Source: Corticium candelabrum (Eukaryota; Porifera; Homoscleromorpha; Homosclerophorida; Plakinidae). Taken from it: a stretch of 64,000 nucleotides of DNA. The position numbers and the translations under genes were made by a program. Below, piece after piece: positions 34,201 through 42,785 of the stretch. The notes under the pieces are model-generated. The model ran no database searches. It was not told the DNA's origin and saw only the letters and a list, made by a program, of their open reading frames with translations. Numbering within the stretch: position 1 is the stretch's first letter; the number at the start of each line of letters is the position of its first letter. The stretch covers positions 10,568,001 through 10,632,000 of the forward strand of contig NC_085085.1 in assembly GCF_963422355.1 (NCBI RefSeq), in the 5' to 3' direction.

Positions 34201-35931
34201 CAGATTCCTCGCTAATGACATTTCTATTTGCTGTACCATTGTCGTCGCTTGCTTGCTCATCGTCATCCTCGTCTTCTAGATCGCCGTCTTCTTCGTCCTG
34301 CTCTTCCTCTCTGAGATCCGCGATAAGGTTCACTTCCCAACCATCTTCAATCGTTTCGCATGTAGGAAGCTCGTTGTCGCATTCTGCGTATTCGTCCCAT
34401 CCGATGTCAATTCCAGGAAGGAGAGACACCAATTCTTCATCAGTGGATCGCGTGCAAGAGGCTAACGCACGTTACTTAAGGTCGCAAAATACCCCGGTCG
34501 CTGGTCGCACTACCGAGGTGGTCGCTCACAAGAGGTAAATCTGTGCTACAGTGGGTCCGTGCTCCAAAATTTGGTCGCTCAAGAGAGGTGGTCGCTTGCG
34601 AGAGGGGTCGCTCAAGCGAGGGACTACTGTATGTAGCGCTTGCATGTTCAAATCTGGTTTTGTGTAAAACGTAACCTATTTGGTGCCTTCGACCTGAGGA
34701 AAGATGACGAGTTGGTTTGCACACGACCCAAACTCTGCTTCAACCACGAGATTGCAAAATCGCTCCCATACATTTTCCGGTAACTGCGCTCTGATATTCA
34801 GCTTTGCCTGTAGCTCAGCCCAACCTTCCAACTTGATTGCATAGACCATACAATCAAGTTTGCGGGGGCGTAGCGCTAAACGATGGAGTGTACCCTTCAG
34901 CCTTCCCTTGTTATAGAACAATCATCTCTGTAATTTTTATAACACGTGTAAGTTGGAACTAATTTTTTGCCTTTGCAGTGGGTGGTGATTTTGCTGCATT
35001 CCAATCTGCGCCTCCTCAACAAGCAAACTTTGCTACTTTTCAAGCTGCACCCTTTGCAGCACCCACTACTGCTCCTCCTCCAGCCACAAGTCAACTAATG
35101 CAGCCTACAAGCATTGCTTCTACAGCAGTCGAGGGATTTTCTGGATTTCAAGGAGCATCCACACAGCAACCAAGTGTAGGAACACAGAATGTACAACCAG
35201 GCTTGCCACCTATGTCGGCTGCTCAGCTAATGCAGCAACAACCACTTCTGATGCAGGTATATGCTTGTAAAGCAGAATAGTTCTTTTGTTTGAGCAGCTG
35301 ACAGTTTCATGATTTCAGTCTCTTTATTGTTTTTCTAATTTTACTTTGTGTAGCCTGAGGCATTACAACCTCAGTCTACTGAGTCACAGCAAGAAAAGAC
35401 GCAGACATCTTCGGTAATGCAACAGTTTGTCATGTAGTGAGTGTACTGTAGTCAAGTAATCTTTTGTAGAAGCCAGAGTCAAGTAAGTCAACACTGTGGA
35501 GCACAGCCGGAGTTGACATTAGTTTGGATAGTTTAAGTAGTACCACAACGAAAGACAAGGCTAGCAACATGTCACAGCCGTCCATGAATCAACTAGCACA
35601 GCAGACTGTAGGACAAGGGTCCACTGGTATGACAACGGTTGGTAACTATTCGGCGTTTGGTGCTGCTGTTGGTAACACAGGAATGGGTGGTTATTCTGGC
35701 ATGGGAATGCAACAGCGGATGCCCATGACATCTCCACCCATGGGAATGGGAATGGGAATGGGTAACCCCGGTATGTCAATGGGATATGGAAGAATGCCAG
35801 TGGGCGGTTCGCCATATGGAGTTCAAATGGGAATGAATCCGGGAATGAGTGGAGGTATGGGTATGATGGGCTACCAGCAGCCCAGACCAGGAATGCAACC
35901 TGGATACTCAGGTTACGGTGGATTCAAGTAG
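23996..35931 (+). CDS. CLINT1: Clathrin interactor 1 / epsinR (ENTH domain)
   Basis: Nine exons: 23996-24027, 24093-24294, 24827-24965, 27041-27169, 27231-27417, 31527-31765, 34979-35256, 35354-35413 and 35470-35931. Phases match at every join and total about 575 residues (human CLINT1 625). Residues 1-145 form the ENTH domain: MWKVRELGDKL, NVVMNYTEVEAKVREATND, WGPHGSLM, NWRRTYK, LLLLSYLLKNGSERVVTSA and HGKDQGIN, then the KELIGFLQDDEKIREERRKAKK helix and KYVGVSSDE. The acidic and charged middle carries DPFGDF, a probable adaptor-ear motif, followed by Phe/Gln-rich FAAFQ, FATFQ and FSGFQ repeats. STLWSTAGVDISLDSL matches a conserved stretch of human CLINT1, and the tail is Met/Gly-rich. The human protein binds phosphoinositide, clathrin and AP-1 in trans-Golgi/endosome traffic and sorts SNAREs. 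Introns 3, 5 and 6 are loaded with transposons. Confidence 0.93.
25265..25790 (+). repeat. Dispersed repeat, copy 1
   Basis: It lies in CLINT1 intron 3. It matches 49425-49900 in the same orientation over about 500 bp, with shared words such as TAACACATCTTTTGGACTTG, ACGACAAAGTAAACAAGAGA and GGTGTGTCCATTT. No ORF is conserved. The class is not determined. Confidence 0.7.
26251..26907. mobile_element. TTAA-flanked nonautonomous DNA element
   Basis: TTAA at 26247-26250 and 26908-26911 flank inverted ends: AGGTACAATTCGTCGTTTAG on the left, and CGCTAAACGACGGAGTGTTCCT on the right reads as its inverse. Terminal homology extends about 80-130 bp inward. A relative is at 33537-34897, and 53823-54466 shares the terminal word AGGAACACT. 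TTAA target duplication fits piggyBac- or Kolobok-type elements. It lies in CLINT1 intron 3. Confidence 0.7.
27741..28071 (+). repeat. Dispersed repeat pair, copy A
   Basis: It lies in CLINT1 intron 5. It is similar along its length to 32986-33307, also within CLINT1 (intron 6): shared words are ATGCTGAATGAATTCGAATC, GGTGCAAATGCAATCAGAAT and CTCGAGAGGGGACTC. No coding capacity is seen. Confidence 0.7.
28175..28211. repeat. (TA)n microsatellite
   Basis: A pure TA run at the 3' side of the LINE tail that follows. It is probably the terminal microsatellite of that element. Confidence 0.95.
28212..28410 (-). mobile_element. 5'-truncated LINE 3' tail with internal (CA)n
   Basis: The segment TTTATTTTTATCACACCAAA through GTAGTTCCCTCATAGGGGCA, a (CA)n run at 28280-28367, and TAGACAAATGACATAACTAA recurs at 37285-37470 next to a reverse-transcriptase C-terminal ORF on the minus strand. 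This copy keeps only the 3' UTR. It is bracketed by TA microsatellites. Confidence 0.7.
28411..28470. repeat. (TA)n microsatellite
   Basis: About 30 TA units between the LINE tail and the TIR of the next element. Confidence 0.95.
28471..29517. mobile_element. 1-kb nonautonomous DNA transposon, TIR CAGTGTTCTCCCCAG
   Basis: Left end CAGTGTTCTCCCCAGGCATC; right end CTGGGGAGAACACT is its inverse, and similarity continues inward for about 30 bp. A (GTT)n run is at about 28658. Short ORFs inside (28746-28997, 28763-29248 minus) show no transposase motif. The CAGTG start is compatible with the hAT superfamily, but target duplications cannot be read because both flanks are TA-rich. Confidence 0.65.
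29536..31165. mobile_element. 1.6-kb DNA transposon, TIR CAGTGTGCGAAATA
   Basis: Left end CAGTGTGCGAAATAACGG and right end GACTATTTCGCACACTG are inverses, and both flanks are TA-rich. Short words GTCCGGC/GCCGGAC are repeated near both ends (subterminal repeats). The middle (30119-30850) has broken frames on both strands with no clear transposase. It is inserted immediately beside the previous element within CLINT1 intron 5. Confidence 0.65.
31166..31199. repeat. (TA)n microsatellite
   Basis: A TA run directly after the TIR at 31165. Confidence 0.9.
32890..33440 (+). repeat. Dispersed repeat pair, copy B
   Basis: The core (32986-33307) matches 27741-28071. This copy has extra flanks: TATATAGTACTAG and CCCGTCCTTCGTACGGG on the left; a (CACA)(GACA) tract and TTTATATAGTA on the right. 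The full element may be about 0.55 kb. It lies in CLINT1 intron 6. Confidence 0.6.
33896..34629 (-). mobile_element. Internally deleted pogo/Tigger-type transposon
   Basis: TA|CAGTAGTCCCTCGCTTGA on the left and TCAAGCGAGGGACTACTG|TA on the right are perfect inverse termini with TA duplication, the hallmark of pogo/Tigger elements. A piece of transposase C-terminus remains (34043-34432 minus). A second set of TIR-like words (GGTCGCTCACAAGAGG, GGTCGCTTGCGAGAGG) is tandemly repeated near the right end. Confidence 0.85.
34043..34432 (-). pseudogene. C-terminal remnant of a pogo/Tigger transposase
   Basis: 129 codons, with a long Asp/Glu run (EEEQDEEDGDLEDEDDDEQ), a helical segment, and the ending KQTKITSFFL. 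An acidic stretch and a QxKITxFF-like ending are typical of Tigger and Jerky-type transposases. The DDE catalytic core and the DNA-binding domain are missing, so it is a deletion derivative. Confidence 0.7.
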
Positions 35932-36369
35932 CCTTGGCCTTCATTTATTGTGCTCGCATTCCTTGTTGCCCTTACAGTTTGTTGTGTGCAGAGGGGTGGC
36001 TGTATTTATCCCTGTAAGATTGATGGTAATTTTTGGAACAGTTGTTTTGCTAGTCAAGACGTCGTGTAACATGGATTGAAAACTGCACGTTATTTGTATA
36101 GTGTTCTCAGCAGAAGTGATTGAATGTACTTTTTCATACATCTAGAGTACACATTCATTGGCAGGCTTGCACACAACACATTTCTTCCTACATGCTTACC
36201 TATACAGGTAATACTGGAGAGAAGTCAGTGCTCCTTGACGTGTGGTGTTCCAGTCACCCAGGTTTATGAGTCTGACAGCCATTTACAAGTGAGACCTCTT
36301 CTTCACATTTGGAATGACATCAGATGGTGCTTTCATTTGTGTTGGTACAAATTGTAACGAAAGGCTAAT

Positions 36370-37269
36370 AATTACAATAGTTCGTACGGGGTCAAGAGGT
36401 CAGAAGAAAGACCTTATTGCTAAAGCTTTGTGCGGTATCGGAAGTAGGCGGTGCTAAACTTTGCAACGCGCGCGCGCGTCACGCTCACTTCAAGTGGCCC
36501 AGACCTGCCAACTCTCCCGCAGATCGTCGACCGGTCTCCCGCGTGTCCGCACTTGCCACAACAGATGGCGTGACTCTTTTGTAAGGGTACGATATGCATT
36601 AGAACATTCTAGTCTTGCCAGAGTCTTGCTGACCTGGCGCCTTCTGGATACAGGGTGTGTACGCTTGTTTATTTCTCTGTTGCAAGTCTGAGGATACGGG
36701 TGGAGGGCTCACACACTTGTGCATGATGTACAGAGCGGTGGTGTCACGGTGTTGTGGTAGCATCACCGGTGATACAATGTATGATGCGTGTACACCCTCG
36801 CGGTACCAAAACACCGGAGCATAGTTTTCCGTCACGGTACTGTACCGCTGAAATGGTACCGGCCTCTGTTCAAACGGTGCGAATTATAGAGCCACGGACG
36901 TCGCGTTCTAAGTTCATGACATCTAAACTCGTTTCTCGTTTCGGTTTGCCAACATCCACCTATGCTATGTATTGAAATTAATATTAACTACACCCTAGAC
37001 ATTAAACCTAAAAGTCTGTCCATCTAGATTGCAGTAGCATCGATTAAATTCTTGGCAACGTTTAGTGCAAACCACGCACGCCGGCCACTACAAGCAAAAG
37101 CAAACAAGCAAATTGTTTTTGCAAGAAGAACAAATACACTACACGTTATTCGCGTTGTATCAGAGATGCATGGTGCGGCGTGAAAACACTCGCAACATCT
37201 TTAACAAATCTATTTGAGAAAAACCGGTTGTCCTTTTAGTCAACTGTGCAGTCAGAGACTTTCAGCTGT
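36370..37269. other. Intergenic repeats, nothing coding
   Basis: This lies between the CLINT1 3' UTR and the LINE fragment. It contains a CG run (GCGCGCGCG near 36470), an ACCTGCCAACTCTCCCGC word and GGTACCAAAACACCGG/CGGTACTGTACCG words near 36800; similar words recur near 38150. It is probably transposon remains. Confidence 0.35.
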
Positions 37270-37345
37270 TTCTATATAATAATATAATATAATATAATTT
37301 ATTTTTATCACACCAAATCTAGTGTAGTTCCCTCATAGGGGCAAC

Positions 37346-37418
<73 letters not shown>

Positions 37419-37880
37419 CACATGTAGACAAATGACATAACTAACACACAAAATCACTTAACCTACACGTAAAAATACTACCATCTACCATATCTAATCC
37501 GTGTCCAGGATAACTATGTCTAACTATTAGCAAAGCCAGTCCTCTCACAAGTTCATTTCTTGAATCTATGGCCCGTTTAAGAAATTTAGTCTGTAGCATT
37601 TCATCTTAAGAGATGCCTCAACAAAGTCTGAAATTCTTTCCACTATAGAGTCTCTTTGTCTCATACCAAGCCCACGACGAATACCTTTTCGATACGCTGT
37701 GTTAATAGACGTCTCTACTATACTTCGTTCAAAATTCCACAAATGACTTCCATAGGCAAGAACTGGAAATAGTTGCCTTTCCATGATTGTCATCCATACG
37801 CTATCTTTTGGACAACTTCCACCAAGTCGGCTAATGACACCATTCACAGCAGCATATATATGCAATCCAGACACGAATTA
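37270..37880 (-). mobile_element. 5'-truncated LINE with reverse-transcriptase C-terminus
   Basis: The minus-strand ORF 37874-37566 ends a non-LTR retrotransposon protein: FPVLAYGSHLWNF followed by AYRKGIRRGLGM is the region after the RT domain (compare the YG-x-W motif common in LINE ORF2). The 3' UTR contains a (CA)n run (about 37350-37416) and the tail ends in an AATAT/TATAA repeat at 37280. It is the same family as 28212-28410. Confidence 0.75.
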
Positions 37881-39545
37881 CAGAATATTTATTCTGTTTG
37901 TAACACAGCACTGTAGCTCACTTGAATTTGTTGGCATATTCTAGCCTAGAAACTTCGTTGAAGGCAACTCCTTCATCAATTGCTTTTGGCTTCACTCGAA
38001 GTATTTTCACTCCGTCTTTGTTGTTTGATTCGTCATCCTTTCTGTAGTGGAGAGTCAGGAGACGCTTGAGTGAGACGGGTGCGGTATTTGGTACATACTC
38101 TGGTCACAGGTCCGTAGCTACTACATCCCTGGCCCTAGACGGTACCCTAGGTACAGTACCAATAACCGGTACCAAGACACCGCGATGCTAGTCCATAATG
38201 AGTACACCTCAGAGGCAGATCTAGAAGGGCAAGTATCGCTGATGCGCATCTTATCTCCTCTAGGTATCTTCAAGAAAACTTAAGATTTGTGGAAACAGTT
38301 GTTGGACTTTGCCTAGAGTTAGTAAGGCGTTGCTGTTTTTGGACTGCCGTCCAGTACTATAGACTATAGTACACTTTATAACAAACTTTGTCAGGCCAGC
38401 GGCAGCACACACCAATTCTCCACGTACATGTAGTACACGAATCCCGAGGAATAAATTGGTTATTTAAATCAACTATATACATTGGCCAGAAATACCCTGT
38501 ATTGAGGATCTGGAAAGTTGAATTTTGGTTGGCGAACGCCGCAACGAGCTGGACCCGTTCCACCGTCCCTGTACTGCACGGTGTCTGTCTAGCATTTTGG
38601 AGCGTAAAAACCCACACTCCAGAGACGTGCTGCACGGCAAGTATGCGACGAAAGAAAATGCTCAAGTAGAGCCTCGACAAACCAAAGAAGGCTGCAAGAC
38701 TCTACAACAGCGAATGCAGATTGTTACAAATTTTACAGCCTTTAACCTTTGATTGCTCTAGGGAGATCATTAAGACACAAAGAAAAAATGGGGCTCAAGA
38801 CTGAAGACTGAGGGACACCTCAGTATCACTTGACTAGCATTAGGATTGTTGATTTCATGAAACTCTCTGCTATCTTATTTGAAAGAAGTTTCAAAACCAT
38901 TTCTGAGTTCTTTTCTTAAAGTTAGTTTGTTGAGTTTCCTGACAAGTATTTTATGATCAAAAGCCTTCTTGACGTCAAATGTTGACACAGAGATCCAATG
39001 ACAGAGTGAACATACATCTTGGGTATTGTGACTACAGTATACTCACAATGTTGTGGACATAGCAAGTTGTGACGTAATCAACGACATTATAAGACTTAAT
39101 TAAGTTGTTTGCAAACTAGGCTTTCTATTACTTTAGAGATGACTGGCGAAACTGGTTGTAGAACAATAGTTAATTATATTCGCTATCAATGTCTGTCCTC
39201 CTACATGAATTGGTGCAACACTGACATATTTCAATGCAGTCCAACAAAAATGTTGAAGTCTCAATGGAGAGTCTATGACTTGTTGTTTTCACCTCACAAC
39301 AACATGTCAAGACTATCTTAGTTGGACTGTCTTGATTACACGATCGATCGATTGATCGACACATTCAACATAGACCCTCACATCCATCCATGAACCCTAG
39401 CTACACCATCAAGGACTTAATTAATCGACAAACGCATGGTTTGCAATTGCAGTTGGTCAACCAGACCAATCGTGTGCCCAGTGCAGGTTTCTCCATGATT
39501 TGTCGACTCCCCCGCTTTTAGTGCTTGCTCAGCTAAATTTAGCCG
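37881..39545. other. Intergenic, transposon remnants, no supported gene
   Basis: Open frames at 38357-38752 are short and lack family signatures. A minus-strand word at about 37920-38050 resembles an eroded coding stretch but cannot be assigned. Confidence 0.35.
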
Positions 39546-39557
39546 CTGCGCATGCAA
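39546..39557. promoter_or_regulatory. NRF-1-like palindrome upstream of MVP
   Basis: CTGCGCATGCAA lies about 85-95 bp before the MVP ATG. It is one of several GCATGC-centred palindromes near gene starts in this window. Confidence 0.4.
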
Positions 39558-39641
39558 TGAGAGAGTAATTAGCGTGCTCTCCCGTCGCCTCGTCAGACCT
39601 CACGAGCCTGTACGCACTTTGCAATCGCTCTAGTAGTTCTG

Positions 39642-42212
39642 ATGTCTTCCGATCGAAAGGTAATTGGTCTGAAGCCGCTGGAGTATGTACACATACTTGA
39701 CATCAATACGAACGTGACGGGCGTCGAGGTCGGCCCTCAGAGTGTCTCACTTCTTGAAAATCAACGCCTCGTGGCCGGGCCGCTCCGATTCGTCATCGTT
39801 CCGCCGGGCCACTACTGTGTCGTTCAAGATCCTATCGACCGAAGCAAGTTGGAAGCTGGAAAGACGCCTCCTCAGCAGTTTGGATGGAGAGAAGTGCGAT
39901 TTCATGGTGAACCGTTTCCGTTGTATCCGGGCGAGATCTTGCAGGATGCTGCGTCGGCTGGGAATTATGCGAAGGCTCTCAAACTGCTTCCAGTCGTCAA
40001 AGCTAATCATGCTATCCGCCTGAGGGCCGCTGTTGATCATGATGACTCGAGTGGAGAGAGGAGGTGCGCTGGAGATATGTGGCAGTTGGAAGGCCCTCTC
40101 ACGTATTGTCCTACTCCCGAGGTGGACATTGAAACAATCTTAGCTCCTGAGGTCATCTTGCCTGGACATGCTCTCAGACTGCGAGCCAGAGAGAGGTTCA
40201 CGGCGAAAGATGGTGTCGTCCGGGTAACAGGAGAGGAGTGGCTGGTTAGAGATGAAGGTGCCTACCTGCCTGATGTGTTTGAAGAAGTTCTCGGGTTGGA
40301 GAAAGCCTACACGCTAACCCTCGACGCTGCTCTTCATATGAGAGCAATGATTACTGGCGAAGATGCTAACGGGAAGGAAAGAAAAGCCGGTGATGAATGG
40401 CTAGTTACACTAGATGAAGCAGAAACATACATACCAGATGTGTGGGAAGTGGTGGTCACTGTTGTGAAGAGAACCGTGCTTAACTCACTGCAGTACTGCG
40501 TTGTACTTGATCCAATTGGTGACGATGGCAAGAACAAGCTTGGAATGAAAGAACTGCGGAAAGGTCCAGTCCACTTTTTCCTTCATCCTGGAGAAAAGCT
40601 GGAGAGAGACATTCAGAAAAGCTACATCTTGGGCGATGATGAGGCACTTGTTCTTGTTGCTACAGAAGAATTTGTGGATGAGTCATCTGGCGACGAGATA
40701 CAACATTCTGCTGGTGATCGCTGGATGATTCAAGGTCCGACAAGTTATGTTCCACCAGTTGAGGTTACTGTGGCAAAGATGAGGAAAGCTATTCCACTGA
40801 ACAAGAATGAAGGTGTGTATGTTCAGAATATCCAAACGGGAGAAGTGCGCTCGGTGATGGGTCCACAATCATATCTCTTACAGGAATATGAGGAATTATT
40901 TGAAAAGCAATTACCCGATGATGTCGAGGAGATGCTGAAAGTTGGCGGAGGCATTGGTGATGCAAGTATTCGCAAGGTTGCTTACTTTGAGTCATCCATC
41001 GATGCAGCATACACAAAGAAGCGTGATAAAACTCGAGTTGTCACATACCGTTGCCCAAATAACTCTGCAGTGCAAGTCTATAACTACCAGAAACGCGCAG
41101 CACGTGTTACCTTTGGCCCAGATATGGTCATGCTTGATCCACACGAAAATTTTAATGTCCTGAGTTTAAGTGCCGGCAAGCCGAAGAAGGAGCATGCACT
41201 TCGTTCACTAGCATTGATGCTGGGTCCTGATTTTATTACTGACATCATTGATGTTGAGACAAGTGACCATGCTAGGCTACGTGCTGTTGTCTCCTTTAAC
41301 AATTATTTTGAAGCAAACAAGGGTGATAAAGAAGAGGAAGCAAAGCTGTTTAGTGTACCAGATTTTATTGGATTTGCCTGTCGTGATATTGGCAGTCGTA
41401 TTCGCAGTGCAGTTGCTCAAACACCGTTTGATGACTTTCATCGCCACTCAGCACGAATCATTCGAGTGTCAGTGTTTGGGCTCGATGATCACGGCAAAGT
41501 CAAGTCAGAATTGAGGTATCCATCGAACAACTTGGTCATCACTAATATTGATATACAGAGCATTGAACCGGTTGACCGCCAGATGCGTGAAAGCCTAAGC
41601 AAGAGTGTCCAGATGGCCATCGAGATTGCTACGCAATCTATTGAAGCTCAAGCTGCCCATGAGGCGAAACGACATGAGCAGGTTGCACGTGGACATCTGG
41701 ATAGACAAAAACTTGCCAATGAAATAGCAGCAGAAAAAGCTAGAATGGAACTGTATGAGCTTCAGGCTGTCAGTGCTGCTGTTGAGTCGACTGGTCAAGC
41801 AAAAGCAGAAGCTCAAGCTGAAGCAGAGAAGCTTTTGATTGAAGGTGAAAGTGAGATTGAGGCAGCAAAGTTGAAGGCAGAAGCAGAAGACATCGAGCAA
41901 AAGGCTGAATTAGAATCACAGATGAAATCGAGAGCGGACGAGTTAAGTTACCTACGACAAATGAATGAGCTAGAGATCCAGAAAAAGAGAGACATGGCTA
42001 ACATTGAGGTGGAGAAGTTCAAGCAGTCAACAGAAGCACTGGGATCTGATACAATTGCAGCTATTGCTCAAGCTGGACCCGAGTCCAATTTGCGCATGCT
42101 CAAAGCTCTGGGCATCACTACTACACTGATTACTGATGGTAAGAGCCCCATCAACCTTTTTGGAACGGCATCAGGATTGATAGGTGCAGTAGGTAAAGAA
42201 GACGACAGTTAG
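39642..42212 (+). CDS. MVP: Major vault protein, intronless
   Basis: One exon of 856 codons (human MVP 893). The N-terminal half consists of about nine vault repeats, each with GP and PGE-type turns (VEVGPQSVSLLEN, GPLRFVIVPPGHYC, YPGEILQD, GDMWQLEGPLTYCP, GDRWMIQGPTSYVPP). The SPFH-like shoulder lies around residues 510-640 (VETSDHARLRAVVSFNNYF). The long cap helix at about 645-800 is Ala/Glu/Lys-rich (QSIEAQAAHEAKRHEQVARG; KAEAQAEAEKLLIEGESEIE). The C-terminus packs the cap. MVP forms the shell of the cytoplasmic vault ribonucleoprotein particle from 78 copies. It is convergent with the DOK-like gene, whose stop lies 573 bp away. The lack of introns contrasts with neighbouring genes. Confidence 0.97.
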   Translation: MSSDRKVIGLKPLEYVHILDINTNVTGVEVGPQSVSLLENQRLVAGPLRFVIVPPGHYCVVQDPIDRSKLEAGKTPPQQFGWREVRFHGEPFPLYPGEILQDAASAGNYAKALKLLPVVKANHAIRLRAAVDHDDSSGERRCAGDMWQLEGPLTYCPTPEVDIETILAPEVILPGHALRLRARERFTAKDGVVRVTGEEWLVRDEGAYLPDVFEEVLGLEKAYTLTLDAALHMRAMITGEDANGKERKAGDEWLVTLDEAETYIPDVWEVVVTVVKRTVLNSLQYCVVLDPIGDDGKNKLGMKELRKGPVHFFLHPGEKLERDIQKSYILGDDEALVLVATEEFVDESSGDEIQHSAGDRWMIQGPTSYVPPVEVTVAKMRKAIPLNKNEGVYVQNIQTGEVRSVMGPQSYLLQEYEELFEKQLPDDVEEMLKVGGGIGDASIRKVAYFESSIDAAYTKKRDKTRVVTYRCPNNSAVQVYNYQKRAARVTFGPDMVMLDPHENFNVLSLSAGKPKKEHALRSLALMLGPDFITDIIDVETSDHARLRAVVSFNNYFEANKGDKEEEAKLFSVPDFIGFACRDIGSRIRSAVAQTPFDDFHRHSARIIRVSVFGLDDHGKVKSELRYPSNNLVITNIDIQSIEPVDRQMRESLSKSVQMAIEIATQSIEAQAAHEAKRHEQVARGHLDRQKLANEIAAEKARMELYELQAVSAAVESTGQAKAEAQAEAEKLLIEGESEIEAAKLKAEAEDIEQKAELESQMKSRADELSYLRQMNELEIQKKRDMANIEVEKFKQSTEALGSDTIAAIAQAGPESNLRMLKALGITTTLITDGKSPINLFGTASGLIGAVGKEDDS

Positions 42213-42785
42213 GAACTTGCAATTTGATTTTTGCAACTCTGCATGAGCTTTGCAAGTGGTTGTGACCATTGGCATTTAGGCTTTTTTATTCTTTTGCTGC
42301 TTAGTCAATTGTGTTGAATTGGATTGATTCACGTGGATTTTATGTGCTAATACAAAAGTACTTGTGGTGCACAGTTTGTATCTCCTCCATCCTGATTGTT
42401 CATGCAGTCATCTGTTTGATGTCGTTATGAAATCTGGTTTCAGTGGCATCACTGATTTTCCAAACCTAAGGAGCAGTCACTAGGAGTATAAGCGAAGAGG
42501 TAACTTCTAAACCTTTGCCAATTGTCTGGAAGGTCACACTTACTATACTGGACTCTCGTGGCCTACTTCCTACTGATCGACGCTGCTGCTGTTTGTCAAT
42601 ATGGTGTACATGAGGACCATTTGCATGAAAAGATACACTACAATTTGGTGGTAATAGAGTAGTATTAATATTGCTGATATGAACATCAAACAGTATATTA
42701 TATTATAACGGCCTTGTTTGAGGACAAAACTCACAATTGTGCTACGCCAGTAGTTGAAAAATATCCGAGCATACAGTACTTTCTG
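42213..42785. other. Shared 3' interval of convergent MVP and DOK
   Basis: No coding sequence is seen. It should contain the 3' UTRs of both genes, which end toward each other. Confidence 0.5.

Larger units (their letters stand above)
33537..34897. mobile_element. TTAA-family element carrying a nested pogo-like element
   Basis: The left end follows TTAA (33533-33536) and reads AGGAACACTTCTTCGTTTAG; the right end reads CGCTAAACGATGGAGTGTACCCT. The body is homologous to 26251-26907, including GCAAACTTGATTGCATAGAC-type words and a segment from the interior in the same order. It is split by the pogo-like element at 33896-34629, so that insertion is younger. The right target copy is degenerate (TTCA). 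Confidence 0.65.

Noticed and set aside
34043-34432. Acidic protein as a host gene
   Set aside because: It lies within pogo-type TIRs and ends like a Tigger transposase, so it is a transposon remnant.
41595-41900. Open minus-strand frame in MVP
   Set aside because: Shadow of the cap-helix codons; low-complexity Phe/Cys/Ser translation.
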